Assembly (NCBI RefSeq): GCF_014042365.1
Contig: NZ_JACEZS010000005.1
Location: forward strand, 1 to 64,000
Origin: Rugamonas fusca
GTDB lineage: Bacteria; Pseudomonadota; Gammaproteobacteria; Burkholderiales; Burkholderiaceae_D
Reading direction: 5' to 3'
Length of the DNA stretch: 64,000 bases
Numbering within the stretch: position 1 is the first letter of the stretch; every line of letters starts with the position of its first letter. Below, piece after piece: positions 8,833 through 17,948 of this stretch. The translations under genes and the position numbers were made by a program. A model generated the notes under the pieces. That model did no database searches. It had not been told where the DNA came from and saw only the letters and a program-made list of their open reading frames with translations.

Positions 8833-8909
8833 TGGGGTGGCTGATGGGGCTCGAACCCACGACAACAGGAATCACAATCCTGGACTCTACCAACTGAGCT
8901 ACAGCCACC
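8833..8909 (-). tRNA. tRNA-His (GTG), proximal copy
   Basis: Same 77-base sequence as the gene at 8652-8728, including G-1 (8909) and encoded CCA (8833-8835). It is first in the transcript, 44 bases downstream of a near-consensus promoter. A hairpin in the leader (GTCCCGG / CCGGGAC, 8925-8943) precedes the mature 5' end. Confidence 0.97.
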
Positions 8910-8952
8910 ACTGGTCTTACGTTTGTCCCGGTGTTTCCGGGACAGGCCCCGA

Positions 8953-8981
8953 ATTATACAAGCCAGTGTTGAAACGTGCAA
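8953..8981 (-). promoter_or_regulatory. Promoter of the tRNA-His genes
   Basis: On the minus strand TTGCAC (8981-8976) is followed by exactly 17 bases and a consensus TATAAT (8958-8953). Start would fall near 8946, just ahead of the leader hairpin. Confidence 0.85.
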
Positions 8982-9033
8982 ATCTAAATGCACAGATAGT
9001 CAACGCCTGGCCCCGTCCGCACGCCGGTCGTGG

Positions 9034-9882
9034 TCAGAAGGTCACGCTGTGCACGGGCGGGTTCAGGCCCAGCAAATTGCTGAACGCGGCCGACAGTTCG
9101 GCCGCGCTGGCGCTCGTGTAGCCTTGCAGGCGCGCCGGGGCATCGCCTTCGGCCGGCGTGCGCGCCAGCCCTGCCGCATGCAGCAGGCGGGCGATCTGGC
9201 GCGCCACGGCATCGCCCGTGTCGATGATGGCGACCGGGTGGGCGCTGGTGCGCTCGACCACCTGCTCGATACCGGGCTGGACGAACACGTAATGGGTGCA
9301 GCCGAGCACCAGCGTATCGACGCCTTGCGCGATCAGCGGCGCCACGTAGCGTTGCAGCAGCGCTTGCGTGGCCGGCGTGTCGAGCTCGCCGAGGTTGATC
9401 TGGTCGGCCAGGCCGATGCAGGGCATCAGCACGAATTCGGCGCCGCTGTTGGCGCTGATCTGCTGGCGCAATTGCAGGAATTTTTCGCCCGACAGCGTGC
9501 GGTCCGTGGCCAGCACGCCGATCTTGCCGTTGTGGCTGGCCGCCACGGCTGGCTTCAAGCCGGGCTCCACGCCCACCACGGGCAGCAGCGGATAACGGGC
9601 GCGGATGGCCTTGATGGCGGCCACGGTGGCCGTGTTGCAGGCCACCACCAATCCCTTGACGCCCTGCGTGACGAGGAAGTCCGCCACCGCCAGCGCGCGC
9701 GCCGTGACCACGGCTTCCGGCTTGTCGCCGTAGGGCGCGTAGCCGATGTCGGCGAAATACGTCAGGTGCTCATGCGGCAGCTGGGCGCGGATGTGGCGCA
9801 GCACGGACAGGCCGCCCACGCCGGAATCGAACACGCCGATGGGCGCGTCCGGGGCGGTCGAGATAGCAGGGATAGGATTCAT
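9034..9882 (-). CDS. murI: Glutamate racemase
   Basis: Converts L- to D-glutamate for peptidoglycan synthesis in the cytoplasm. The 282 residues carry the Asp/Glu racemase fold: IGVFDSGVGGLSVLRHI (15-31), DIGYAPYG, and the two catalytic cysteines in VVACNTAT (C82) and LVLGCTHY (C195). The start at ATG 9882 (MNPIPAIS) leaves a short leader before the conserved GVFDSG. It lies 66 bases downstream of the fumarase gene on the same strand and may be co-transcribed with it. Confidence 0.96.
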   Translation of the reverse strand: MNPIPAISTAPDAPIGVFDSGVGGLSVLRHIRAQLPHEHLTYFADIGYAPYGDKPEAVVTARALAVADFLVTQGVKGLVVACNTATVAAIKAIRARYPLLPVVGVEPGLKPAVAASHNGKIGVLATDRTLSGEKFLQLRQQISANSGAEFVLMPCIGLADQINLGELDTPATQALLQRYVAPLIAQGVDTLVLGCTHYVFVQPGIEQVVERTSAHPVAIIDTGDAVARQIARLLHAAGLARTPAEGDAPARLQGYTSASAAELSAAFSNLLGLNPPVHSVTF

Positions 9883-9948
9883 CAAGTTCGTCTCGGTAAA
9901 CGGCAACCGCCCCGCGGCCTTGCGACAGCGGGGCGGCAAGGGAAGAGC

Positions 9949-11490
9949 TTAAGCGACGGTGACGGGAATCTTGCCCACGCTGCTCAGCTGCTCGATCTTG
10001 GCTTGCCACTCTTTTGGACCCGTGTTGTGCACGGAAGTGCCGGCCGCGTCGACGGCCACGGTGACGGGCATGTCGACCACGTCGAACTCATAGATCGCTT
10101 CCATGCCCATGTCCTCGAAGCCCAGCACCTTGGCGCCCTTGATGGCCTTGGACACCAGGTAAGCGGCGCCGCCGACGGCCATCAGGTAAGCCGACTTGTG
10201 CTTCTGGATAGCCTCGATGGCGACCGGGCCGCGCTCGGCCTTGCCGATCATGGCGATCAGGCCGGTCTTCTCCAGCATCATCTCGGTGAACTTGTCCATG
10301 CGGGTAGCGGTCGTCGGACCGGCCGGGCCCACCACTTCGTCGCGCACCGGATCGACCGGGCCAACGTAGTAGATCACGCGGTTCTTGAAGTCCACCGGCA
10401 GTGGCTCGCCCTTGGCCAGCATGTCCTGGATGCGCTTGTGGGCGGCGTCGCGGCCGGTCAGCATTTTGCCGTTCAGCAGCAGGGTCTGGCCCGGCTTCCA
10501 CGACGCCACTTCTTCCTTGGTCAGCGTGTCCAGGTTGACGCGGGTGGACTTCTCCGTGTCCGGCGCCCAGCTCACGTTCGGCCAGGTCGACAGCGGTGGC
10601 GGCGTCATGTAGGCCGGGCCCGAGCCGTCGAGCACGAAGTGGCCGTGGCGGGTGGCCGCGCAGTTCGGAATCATGGCCACCGGCTTGGAGGCCGCGTGGG
10701 TCGGGTGCATCATGATCTTCACGTCCAGCACCGTGGTCAGGCCGCCCAGGCCCTGGGCGCCGATGCCGAGCGCGTTGATCTTGTCGCACAGTTCGATCCG
10801 CAGTTCTTCCAGCTTGTTCTTGGGGCCGCGCTGCTTCAGTTCGTACATGTCGATGTCGTCCATCAGCACTTCCTTGGCCATCATCATGGCCTTCTCGGCC
10901 GTGCCGCCGACACCGATGCCCAGCATGCCGGGCGGGCACCAGCCGGCGCCCATGGTCGGCACGGTCTTGAGCACCCAGTCCACCAGCGAGTCGGACGGGT
11001 TCATCATGATCATCTTCGACTTGTTCTCCGAGCCGCCGCCCTTGGCCGCCACTTTCACGTCGACCGTGTTGCCTTCCACCAGCTCCATGTGCACCACGGC
11101 AGGCGTGTTGTCCTTGGTGTTCTTGCGCTCGAACAGCGGGTCTGCCACGATGGACGCGCGCAGCTTGTTGTCATCGTAGTTGTAGGCCCGGCGCACGCCC
11201 TCGTTGACGGCGTCGGTGACCGTGCCGGTGAAGCCTTCGAAGCGCACGCCCATGCCGATCTTCAGGAACACGTTGACGATGCCGGTATCCTGGCAGATCG
11301 GACGCTTGCCTTCGGCGCACATGCGCGAGTTGGTCAGGATCTGCGCGATGGCGTCCTTGGCGGCCGGGCTCTGTTCGGCCTCGTAGGCGCGCGCCAGGTG
11401 CTCGATGTAATCGGCTGGATGGTAGTAGCTGATGTACTGCAGCGCGGCGGCGACGGATTCGATCAGGTCTTCTTGCTTGATGATGGTCAT
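9949..11490 (-). CDS. fumA: Class I (iron-sulfur) fumarate hydratase
   Basis: Interconverts fumarate and malate in the TCA cycle with an oxygen-sensitive [4Fe-4S] cluster. This is the single-chain form of 513 residues: the N-terminal alpha domain (1 to about 300) is fused to the C-terminal beta domain (Fumerase_C). The three expected cluster cysteines are visible in RPICQDTG (C66), GAGWCPPGM (C185) and IPNCAATRH (C277). The C-terminal domain has the DRPVxP-like GPTTATRMDKFTE segment. Start MTIIKQEDLI with a leader of about 400 bases shared with the divergent acs gene. The gene symbol is by class only. Confidence 0.95.
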   Translation of the reverse strand: MTIIKQEDLIESVAAALQYISYYHPADYIEHLARAYEAEQSPAAKDAIAQILTNSRMCAEGKRPICQDTGIVNVFLKIGMGVRFEGFTGTVTDAVNEGVRRAYNYDDNKLRASIVADPLFERKNTKDNTPAVVHMELVEGNTVDVKVAAKGGGSENKSKMIMMNPSDSLVDWVLKTVPTMGAGWCPPGMLGIGVGGTAEKAMMMAKEVLMDDIDMYELKQRGPKNKLEELRIELCDKINALGIGAQGLGGLTTVLDVKIMMHPTHAASKPVAMIPNCAATRHGHFVLDGSGPAYMTPPPLSTWPNVSWAPDTEKSTRVNLDTLTKEEVASWKPGQTLLLNGKMLTGRDAAHKRIQDMLAKGEPLPVDFKNRVIYYVGPVDPVRDEVVGPAGPTTATRMDKFTEMMLEKTGLIAMIGKAERGPVAIEAIQKHKSAYLMAVGGAAYLVSKAIKGAKVLGFEDMGMEAIYEFDVVDMPVTVAVDAAGTSVHNTGPKEWQAKIEQLSSVGKIPVTVA

Positions 11491-11895
11491 GGTGAACTCG
11501 CGTGGTTAAATTCGAAAAGAACGAGGAGTGATGCGGAAAGCGGAACAGCGGCCTGGCGATGGCGGGGCGGGGGCACGCGATGCCCGCACGACGCACGGCG
11601 GCCAGCAGCGTGGCGCGGGTGGTCGGAAAGACAAACAGGTCATCGGGACGGGACTCCGGTATGCTAGCAGGCAGATGAGAACTGCCGACATTCTACACGT
11701 GCTGATCGGCAATCGCATCCGTGCGGCGGCTGGATGCGTCAGCTGTGCTGGATTTAAATGATTGGTAAAATGGCACAACAGGCGCGATTGCAACGGGTAC
11801 GCGCATCAAATCCTCCGCCGGGGAATGCCTGTAAGGACTCAGTAAGCGATCAAGTTTAATGTTGTTATCAAACGATTACTACACTGGAGATCAGC
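11491..11895. other. Divergent intergenic region fumarase / acs
   Basis: A 405-base region holding the promoters of both genes. I see a small hairpin GGCAG-ATGAGAA-CTGCC (11671-11687) and an AT-rich patch ATTTAAATGATTGGTAAAATGG (11752-11773) with a -10-like TAAAAT that could serve acs, but no confident -35. No coding sequence is supported here. Confidence 0.5.
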
Positions 11896-13902
11896 ATGAC
11901 CAGCACCGCAAGCCAAGCACAAAGCGCCCAACAGCAGGGCCCACAAGAATCCCGCATCTTCGCACCGCCGGCGGCGTTCGCGGACCAGGCCGCAGTATCG
12001 GGCATGGCCGCCTACGAGGCACTGTGCGCCGAAGCGGCCGCCGACTACGAAGGTTTCTGGGGCCGCTTGGCCAAGGAAAACCTGGTCTGGCAAAAACCGT
12101 TCACCCGCGTGCTCAATGAAGATGACGCGCCGTTCTACAAATGGTTCGAAGACGGCCACCTGAACGTGTCGTACAACTGCCTGGACCGCAACCTGCAGAA
12201 CGGCAACGCCGACAAGACCGCCATCATCTTCGAAGCGGACGACGGCACCAGCACCCCGGTCAGCTATCGCCAGCTGCACGAAAAAGTGTGCAAGTTCGCC
12301 AACGGCCTGAAATCGCGCGGCATCAAGAAAGGCGACCGCGTCATCATCTACATGTCGATGTCGGTCGAAGGCGTGGCCGCCATGCAAGCCTGCGCCCGTA
12401 TCGGCGCCACCCACTCCGTCGTGTTCGGCGGCTTCTCGGCCAAGTCGCTACAGGAGCGCATTATCGACGCCGGCGCCGTGGCCATCATCACGGGCGACGA
12501 GCAACTGCGCGGCGGCAAGCAACTGCCACTGAAAGCCATCGTCGACGAAGCGCTGGCACTGGGCGGCTGCGAGACCGTGAAGGACGTGATCGTCTACAAG
12601 CGCACGGGCGGCAACATCAACATGGTGGCCGGCCGCGACATGTGGCTGAGCGACCTGGTCGACCAGCAGTCGGCTGAATGCGAACCGGAATGGGTGAGCG
12701 CCGAGCATCCGCTGTTCATCCTCTACACGTCCGGCTCGACGGGCACCCCGAAAGGCGTGCAGCACTCGAGCGGCGGCTACCTGCTGTGGGCCGCGCTGAC
12801 GATGAAGTGGAGCTTCGACATCAAGCCGAACGACGTGTTCTGGTGCACGGCCGACATCGGCTGGGTGACGGGCCACTCGTACATCGCCTATGGCCCGCTG
12901 GCCGTGGGCGCCACGCAAGTGGTGTTCGAAGGCATCCCGACCTACCCGAACGCAGGCCGGTTCTGGGACACCATCGCCAAGCACAAGGTCAGCATCTTCT
13001 ACACGGCGCCGACGGCGATCCGCTCGCTGATCAAGGCCTCGGACGTGGACCCGAAAGTTCATCCGAACAACTTCGACCTGTCCACGCTGCGTTTGCTGGG
13101 CACGGTGGGCGAGCCCATCAATCCAGAAGCCTGGATGTGGTACTACAACAATGTGGGCCGCGAGAAGTGCCCCATCGTCGACACCTTCTGGCAGACGGAG
13201 ACGGGTGGCCACATGATCACCCCGCTGCCGGGCGCCACGCCGATGGTGCCGGGTTCGTGCACGCTGCCGCTGCCGGGCATCATGGCCGCCATCGTCGACG
13301 AAGCCGGTCATGACGTGCCGAACGGGCAGGGCGGTATTTTGGTCGTCAAGCGCCCATGGCCATCGATGATCCGCACCATCTGGGGCAATCCGGAGCGCTT
13401 CAAATCGGGCTACTTCCCCGAGGAACTGGGCGGCAAGATGTACCTGGCTGGCGACGGCGCCATCCGCAACAAGGACACCGGCTACTTCACCATCACCGGC
13501 CGTATCGACGACGTGCTGAACGTGTCGGGTCACCGCATGGGCACGATGGAGATCGAATCGGCGCTGGTGGCCAATCCGCTGGTGGCCGAGGCGGCCGTGG
13601 TGGGCAAGCCGGACGACACGACGGGCGAATCGATTTGCGCGTTCGTGGTGCTCAAGCAGGCGCGTCCGACGGGCGACGAGGCCAAGCGGCTGGCGCTGGA
13701 GCTGCGTAACTGGGTGGGCAAGGAGATTGGTCCGATCGCCAAGCCGAAGGAAATCCGTTTCGGCGACAACTTGCCGAAGACGCGTTCGGGCAAGATCATG
13801 CGCCGTCTGCTGCGCGTGCTGGCCAAGGGCGAGACCATCACCCAGGACGTCTCCACGCTGGAAAATCCGGCGATTCTGGAGCAGTTGAAGGAAGCGTCCT
13901 AA
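11896..13902 (+). CDS. acs: Acetyl-CoA synthetase (AMP-forming)
   Basis: Activates acetate to acetyl-CoA via acetyl-AMP; the cytoplasmic route for acetate assimilation. The 668-residue length fits the family. The P-loop-like A3 motif [14 protein letters not shown] (about 276-289), the A5 segment [12 protein letters not shown], the hinge region [17 protein letters not shown] and the C-terminal regulatory lysine in [11 protein letters not shown] are all present; that lysine is acetylated to switch off the enzyme in other bacteria. Shine-Dalgarno CTGGAG precedes ATG 11896. Monocistronic. Confidence 0.97.
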   Translation: MTSTASQAQSAQQQGPQESRIFAPPAAFADQAAVSGMAAYEALCAEAAADYEGFWGRLAKENLVWQKPFTRVLNEDDAPFYKWFEDGHLNVSYNCLDRNLQNGNADKTAIIFEADDGTSTPVSYRQLHEKVCKFANGLKSRGIKKGDRVIIYMSMSVEGVAAMQACARIGATHSVVFGGFSAKSLQERIIDAGAVAIITGDEQLRGGKQLPLKAIVDEALALGGCETVKDVIVYKRTGGNINMVAGRDMWLSDLVDQQSAECEPEWVSAEHPLFILYTSGSTGTPKGVQHSSGGYLLWAALTMKWSFDIKPNDVFWCTADIGWVTGHSYIAYGPLAVGATQVVFEGIPTYPNAGRFWDTIAKHKVSIFYTAPTAIRSLIKASDVDPKVHPNNFDLSTLRLLGTVGEPINPEAWMWYYNNVGREKCPIVDTFWQTETGGHMITPLPGATPMVPGSCTLPLPGIMAAIVDEAGHDVPNGQGGILVVKRPWPSMIRTIWGNPERFKSGYFPEELGGKMYLAGDGAIRNKDTGYFTITGRIDDVLNVSGHRMGTMEIESALVANPLVAEAAVVGKPDDTTGESICAFVVLKQARPTGDEAKRLALELRNWVGKEIGPIAKPKEIRFGDNLPKTRSGKIMRRLLRVLAKGETITQDVSTLENPAILEQLKEAS

Positions 13903-13972
13903 GTGGGATGATAGGCGGATGGCCGGGTGATGCTGGTTGTCCGCCGGGTGGCGGGGTTGCCGGCAAATAATG

Positions 13973-14001
13973 TTGGTGGTTTCCAAAATCCTTGCTATAA
14001 T
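13973..14001 (+). promoter_or_regulatory. Promoter of tRNA-Ser
   Basis: TTGGTG (13973-13978), 17-base spacer, consensus TATAAT (13996-14001), 27 bases before the mature tRNA. Immediately downstream is a GC-rich CCGCTCCCTGAATGGGG segment. Confidence 0.8.
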
Positions 14002-14028
14002 CTGCCGCTCCCTGAATGGGGAGAAGCA

Positions 14029-14119
14029 GGAGAGATGGATGAGTGGTTGAAGTCGCACGCCTGGAAAGCGTGTATAGGTTCATAGCCTATCGGGGGTTCG
14101 AATCCCCCTCTCTCCGCCA
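14029..14119 (+). tRNA. tRNA-Ser (GGA)
   Basis: Class II tRNA of 91 bases. Acceptor GGAGAGA pairs with TCTCTCC, anticodon stem-loop CACGC-CTGGAAA-GCGTG gives anticodon GGA, the long variable arm TATAGGTTCATAGCCTA is typical of serine tRNAs, T-arm GGGGGTTCGAATCCCCC, discriminator G and encoded CCA. A terminator follows. Serine tRNA 3' ends are common integration sites for mobile elements (see 14169-14908). Confidence 0.97.
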
Positions 14120-14131
14120 AGAACAAAAATG

Positions 14132-14164
14132 AAAAGCCGCCCGCTGGGCGGCTTTTTGTTTTTG
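14132..14164 (+). terminator. Intrinsic terminator after tRNA-Ser
   Basis: GCCGCCC (14136-14142) loops over GCT to GGGCGGC (14146-14152), with AAAA before and TTTTTGTTTTT after. Confidence 0.92.
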
Positions 14165-14168
14165 GGCT

Positions 14169-14216
14169 TGGCGGAGAGAAGTGAGCCCCCTGCGGGGCTC
14201 ACGCGGGGGATTCGAA
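14169..14216 (-). repeat. Inverted, interrupted copy of the tRNA-Ser 3' end
   Basis: TGGCGGAGAGA (14169-14179) and GGGGGATTCGAA (14205-14216) are together the exact reverse complement of the last 23 bases of the upstream tRNA-Ser gene, from the T-loop to CCA. They are split by a 25-base insert (14180-14204) that is itself a palindrome (GTGAGCCCC-CTGC-GGGGCTCAC). Two more hairpins follow (TCGCCCC / GGGGCGA near 14220-14240 and a GC-rich one near 14262-14300). It looks like a relic attachment site or a REP-like element. No gene is seen in 14120-14420. Confidence 0.7.
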
Positions 14217-14420
14217 GGCATCGCCCCTGCAGGGGCGAGCCGCTCCGAATCGCCCAATTGCCGCCGCAGCGCGGCGGCCCCGCGCGCCGAGGGCGCGCGT
14301 TTCGTCCTCACTTCAGGTGTCACCCAGGCAAGCTCAGCAAGAAACGCACGACAATTGACGCGCGCAAAAGTTCAAAAATGTCCAAATGTCAGACCTGACA
14401 CCGAATCATGACACCGAATC

Positions 14421-14533
14421 ATGGACAAAGCCGACCTGTTCCGCGAGGCCGTCAAGACCTTCGTGCGCGTGCTGGCAGCCCGGCGCCGGAGATGGCTGAC
14501 ATACCTCGTCGTCGAACCGGAACCGCTCAATGA
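14421..14533 (+). pseudogene. Decayed VapB-type antitoxin
   Basis: From 14421 the frame reads MDKADLFREAVKTFVRVLAARR, the central part of VapB-type antitoxins of the 'DKADLFREAVKTFV' group, but the first 20 or so residues (the DNA-binding strand) are missing. After about 14482 homology continues in another frame as PEMADIPRRRTGTAQ, ending at TGA 14531-14533, the standard VapB C-terminus. So it is truncated at the 5' end and has a small deletion with frameshift. A direct repeat ACACCGAATCATG (14398-14410 and 14411-14423) marks the truncation point. The stop overlaps the toxin start (ATGA), the usual coupling. Confidence 0.75.
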
Positions 14534-14908
14534 ATGGCGTGCTGGTCGATACCTCCGTCTGGGTCGACCACTTTCGGCACCATAACGCTGCGCTGGCAAT
14601 CCTGCTCGACCGGGATATGGCGCTCACCCATCCCATGATCATCGGTGAGATTGCCTGCGGTACACCGCCAGCGCCGAGGGCGCGAACCTTGCGTGACATG
14701 GGACGGCTACAAATGGTCCAGCACGCGAGTGTGCGTGAGACGATGGCGTTCATCGGGCGTGAATCGGTTGAGGGGATGCGGACTTATCGACCTGATCTTG
14801 CTATCGTCGACCTTGATCACGCCGGGCGTGCTGCGATGGCCGCTGGGCCTGCACCGTCTCCACTTGGCTGAGCGTTTTGGCGTGGCCTACGACGCTGCGC
14901 CGGGGAAC
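14530..14908 (+). pseudogene. Frameshifted VapC-type PIN ribonuclease toxin
   Basis: Starts at ATG 14530 with MNGVLVDTSVWVDHFR, the first acidic motif of PIN-domain toxins, followed by IIGEIACGTPPAPRARTL. Homology shifts frame near 14772-14780 and goes on as GCGLIDLILLSSTLITPG and then LHLAERFGVAYD, the C-terminal half of VapC. Neither frame alone encodes a whole toxin: the first stops at 14871, the other runs past the expected end near 14908 without a stop. Together with the broken antitoxin this is an inactivated VapBC module, probably cargo of an element that entered at tRNA-Ser. Confidence 0.8.
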
Positions 14909-15109
14909 TGCGCATTGCTCAAGGCGTGGCGGAGGCTGGCAGGCCGGCTGCGCCTGCCCGCTGCGCGCCAGCGGCGGAAGCGGGCGCCGGCGCCACCGCC
15001 GCGTTGTTCCACGACTACAACCCGCCATTTCTCCGACCGTCGGCCGATGGTCCACCCCTTCATGGTGTAATCTGCCTGAACCCCCATCTGATCAAACGGG
15101 AGAATCAAT

Positions 15110-15850
15110 ATGTCGCACAGAGAACGATGGATACCGGTCCTGGCCAGCGCGGCAATGCTGGCATCGGCGCCCGTGCTGGCCAACGACAAGATCACGCTCA
15201 GCTTCAATGAGCGGCCGCCCTACCTGATCGCCGACGCCAGCGGGGCCGCGACCGGCCTGACCGGCACGCCGGCGGCGGAAGCGTTCAAAAAAGCGGGCAT
15301 CGAGGTCGCCTGGAGCAAGGTGCCGCCCAACCACCAGCTCGTGGTGATCAAGGAAGGCGGGCCCCATTGCGCGATCGGCTGGTACAAGACGGCCGAACGC
15401 GAGCAATTTGCCAAATTCACCAAACCGATCTACCGCGACAAGCCCACCATCCTGCTGGCCAACCCCAGTTTCAAGGGCAAAGATGGCGACAAGCTCGGTG
15501 ACATCCTGGGCAGCAAAGGCGTGCGCGTGCTGATCAAGGAGCATTTTTCCTACGGCCCGTTCATCGACAGCGCGCTGGAGAAATACAAGCCAGCCACCAC
15601 CGTCTCGAACGGCACCTCGACGCAGATGCTGCAGCTGGTCGGCGCCAACTCGGTCGACTTCATGTTTGTCTCGGAAGAGGAAGCCCAATACCTGGTGGAG
15701 CAATCGGGCCTGGGTGCCCAGAGTTTCAAGCAGTTGCACATGAGCGACATGCCCAAGGGCGATTACCGCTACATCATGTGCAGCAAGCAGGTATCGGACG
15801 ACGTCATCGCCAAATTGAACAAGGCCATCGCGGAGAAGAAGATCAAGTAG
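15110..15850 (+). CDS. Periplasmic substrate-binding protein, family 3-like (paralogue A)
   Basis: 246 residues with a signal peptide (cut after residue 24, PVLAN). Mature protein starts ITLSFNERPPYLIADASG and has the two-lobe pattern of amino-acid-binding proteins, with TGTPAAEAFKKAGIEVAW, CAIGWYKTAEREQFAKFT, a hinge segment VRVLIKEHFSYGPFI and a C-terminal GDYRYIMCSKQVSDD. Two cysteines (HCAIGW and MCSKQ) are shared with the paralogue downstream. No transporter genes adjoin. The pair resembles orphan binding proteins of Oxalobacteraceae that may sense or scavenge ligands; the ligand is unknown. Confidence 0.88.
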   Translation: MSHRERWIPVLASAAMLASAPVLANDKITLSFNERPPYLIADASGAATGLTGTPAAEAFKKAGIEVAWSKVPPNHQLVVIKEGGPHCAIGWYKTAEREQFAKFTKPIYRDKPTILLANPSFKGKDGDKLGDILGSKGVRVLIKEHFSYGPFIDSALEKYKPATTVSNGTSTQMLQLVGANSVDFMFVSEEEAQYLVEQSGLGAQSFKQLHMSDMPKGDYRYIMCSKQVSDDVIAKLNKAIAEKKIK

Positions 15851-15892
15851 GGCAACCCCCTGCCCGCAGGGATGCCGCCGCAAGGGGACCTT

Positions 15893-16630
15893 ATGCAAGC
15901 CATCGCGCATGCGCGACGAGCGCTTCTGTTGGGGCTGGCCCTCGCCGGCCCCGCCGCCGCGACGGCAAACATCACCGTGTTCTACAACGAGCGTCCTCCC
16001 TACCTGATCGCGGCGCCGGACGGCTCGGTTTCAGGCCTGACCGGCACGCCAGCCGGGCGCGCGTTCGCAGCGGCTGGCATTCCCTTCATATGGGCCAAGA
16101 CCCCGACCAACCGCCAGCTCGCCTCCATCAAGCAGAACAAGGCGATGGAGTGTGCGGTGGGCTGGTTCAAGAATCCCGAGCGCGAACAGTTCGCGCAGTT
16201 CACCAAGGCGATCTATCGCGACAGGCCGGCCGTCGCGCTGGCCAACAAGGGATTCCAGGTCAGCCAGTACGATACGCTGGAGCGGGTCCTCGCTACGCGC
16301 GGCATACGCGTGCTGCTCAAGGAGAATTTCTCCTACGGCCCCTTCATTGACAACAGTATCGCCAGGTTCATGCCTCACCTCACCCATACGACCGCGGAGA
16401 ACGCGCTCATGGTCGAGATGATACGGAAGGGGCGGGCCGACTTGATGTTCATGGCCGAGGAGGAGGCGGATTATCTGCTGGCGAATGCGAATGCGACGGC
16501 GGGCAGCGGGGATTTCCATCTGCTCAGGTTCAGCGACATGCCGGCCGGCGAGAAACGATACATCATGTGCAGCAAGCAGGTGCCGGACGAGATCATTGAG
16601 CGCTTGAACCGGGCCATCACATTCGAGTAG
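15893..16630 (+). CDS. Periplasmic substrate-binding protein, family 3-like (paralogue B)
   Basis: 245 residues, 43 bases after its paralogue and very likely in the same transcript. Signal peptide MQAIAHARRALLLGLALAGP..ATA, then ITVFYNERPPYLIAAPDG. The same landmarks occur as in the upstream protein: TGTPAGRAFAAAGIPFIW, CAVGWFKNPEREQFAQFT, VLLKENFSYGPFIDNS, EKRYIMCSKQVPDEII. ATG 15893 is preferred over one at 15872 because AAGGGGA lies seven bases upstream and the signal peptide starts there. The conserved cysteine pair suggests a shared disulfide. Confidence 0.88.
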   Translation: MQAIAHARRALLLGLALAGPAAATANITVFYNERPPYLIAAPDGSVSGLTGTPAGRAFAAAGIPFIWAKTPTNRQLASIKQNKAMECAVGWFKNPEREQFAQFTKAIYRDRPAVALANKGFQVSQYDTLERVLATRGIRVLLKENFSYGPFIDNSIARFMPHLTHTTAENALMVEMIRKGRADLMFMAEEEADYLLANANATAGSGDFHLLRFSDMPAGEKRYIMCSKQVPDEIIERLNRAITFE

Positions 16631-16646
16631 CCCAACTGTCTGACCT

Positions 16647-17948
16647 TCAATGCGCCACCGCCATCTCCGGCTGCCGCAACTGCAATTGCCAATCCTTGAG
16701 CGCCCCGTGCGACAGGCCGCTCAGCTCGGGCGAGCGGCGGTCGATTTCGTTGGCCAGGTCGCGCAGCAGCCAGTCCATCTCATCCAGCATGGCGTGCAAT
16801 TCCACCCGTAATTCCGGCGCATCCTGCGTCATCGCCAGCATGCTGCCCATATTGTCTGGGTCCATGCCGGCCTGCAGCACGACGGAGCGGATCTGCGCCA
16901 TGCGCTCGAACAGGAAAGCCAGCGGCGCCTGGTCGCCGGGGGCGGGCGCCTGCTGGCCCACCAGCATGGCGCGCAGGCTGAACCAGGCATGCAGCAGTTC
17001 GCCCAGATGCTGCAGTTGCGCCGCCGTGTCGTTCTCGCTGGGCACGTTGTGCTCATCGCTTGCCGTCACATGCAGCAAGTCGCGCAGCGCGTCGAGCATG
17101 GCGGGCGCGAAACGGGCGCGGTTGATCCTGAACAGCATGTCGACGCGCGGCAAGTCAAAGCGCTTGATGGCCGCCTCCGCCACATCGGCCACGCCCAGCA
17201 ATTTGCCCAGCGTACTGATACTGTTGCCGGACAGCGCGTGCGGATAGCCGCTGCCGTCCAGCCGCTCATGGTGTTGCAGGATGGCCTGCGCTGCCGCGGC
17301 GGGAAAACCGGGCAGCTCATGCAGCAGCACATAGCCCGTGATCGGGTGGACATGGATGAAGCGGCGTTCCTCGGCGGTGATGCTGTGGGTCAGCTCCAGG
17401 ATCTCCGGATCGGTATGCATTTCGCCCATGTCGTGGCACAGGGCGGCGAGCAAGATGGTGGCGTGCTCCTCCGGCAGGCGCAATCGCTGCGCCACGGCAA
17501 AAGCGATGACGGCCACGCGCAGGCAGTGTTGGTAGATTGCCTTGCACTGCTCGCTCATCACCGTCAGGCGCAACTGCACCGGTGGGGGCAGGGGCAGGCC
17601 GGCCAGGCTGTGCTTGAGCATGCGCGGGTCGCCGGCACGGGTGACGATGCGGCGGTAGATGGCATCCTGGGCGATGATGCGGTCCACTTCGAGCGCAAGG
17701 ATATTGCCGTCGACGGGGCGATCCGTCGTCAGCATGTTGTCGAGCGGCGCGGACAGGCGATGGCGGGTGAGGCGGGCATATTGCCGGCTGTCTACCCTGG
17801 CGCCCTTGGCCAGCAGTTTCATGCCGTTGCTGGCATAGATGTCGGCGCTGACCAGCACTTCCCGCGTGTTGCCCATCTCCGTCACGGCGCGGATGTAGTG
17901 CGGGCTCTCGCCAGGTAAATCGTGCGGGGGAAGCAGGTCTGCTTTCAT
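16647..17948 (-). CDS. HD-GYP domain protein (probable cyclic di-GMP phosphodiesterase)
   Basis: 433 residues, cytosolic, no membrane segment. An N-terminal region of about 130 residues (VSADIYASNGMKLLAKG, which resembles a small beta domain often found before HD-GYP) is followed by the phosphohydrolase domain: CHDMGEMH with HD at 172-173, then HVHPITGYVLL and HHERLDGSGYP (226-236), the full HD-GYP signature with metal ligands kept. A C-terminal helical region of about 180 residues has no assignment. It should hydrolyse cyclic di-GMP. Start is uncertain: the same frame opens at 18023 and 17993. It ends 16 bases from the convergent binding-protein gene. Confidence 0.92.
   Translation of the reverse strand: MKADLLPPHDLPGESPHYIRAVTEMGNTREVLVSADIYASNGMKLLAKGARVDSRQYARLTRHRLSAPLDNMLTTDRPVDGNILALEVDRIIAQDAIYRRIVTRAGDPRMLKHSLAGLPLPPPVQLRLTVMSEQCKAIYQHCLRVAVIAFAVAQRLRLPEEHATILLAALCHDMGEMHTDPEILELTHSITAEERRFIHVHPITGYVLLHELPGFPAAAAQAILQHHERLDGSGYPHALSGNSISTLGKLLGVADVAEAAIKRFDLPRVDMLFRINRARFAPAMLDALRDLLHVTASDEHNVPSENDTAAQLQHLGELLHAWFSLRAMLVGQQAPAPGDQAPLAFLFERMAQIRSVVLQAGMDPDNMGSMLAMTQDAPELRVELHAMLDEMDWLLRDLANEIDRRSPELSGLSHGALKDWQLQLRQPEMAVAH

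Noticed and set aside
8923..11667. A 914-codon plus-strand frame across tRNA-His upstream region, murI and fumarase
   Set aside because: Antisense to two confident genes and compositionally a shadow (runs of HGR, GQH).
14871..15109. Several overlapping frames between the vapC remnant and the binding-protein gene
   Set aside because: GC-rich inverted repeats and shadow frames only; no start signal or recognisable protein.
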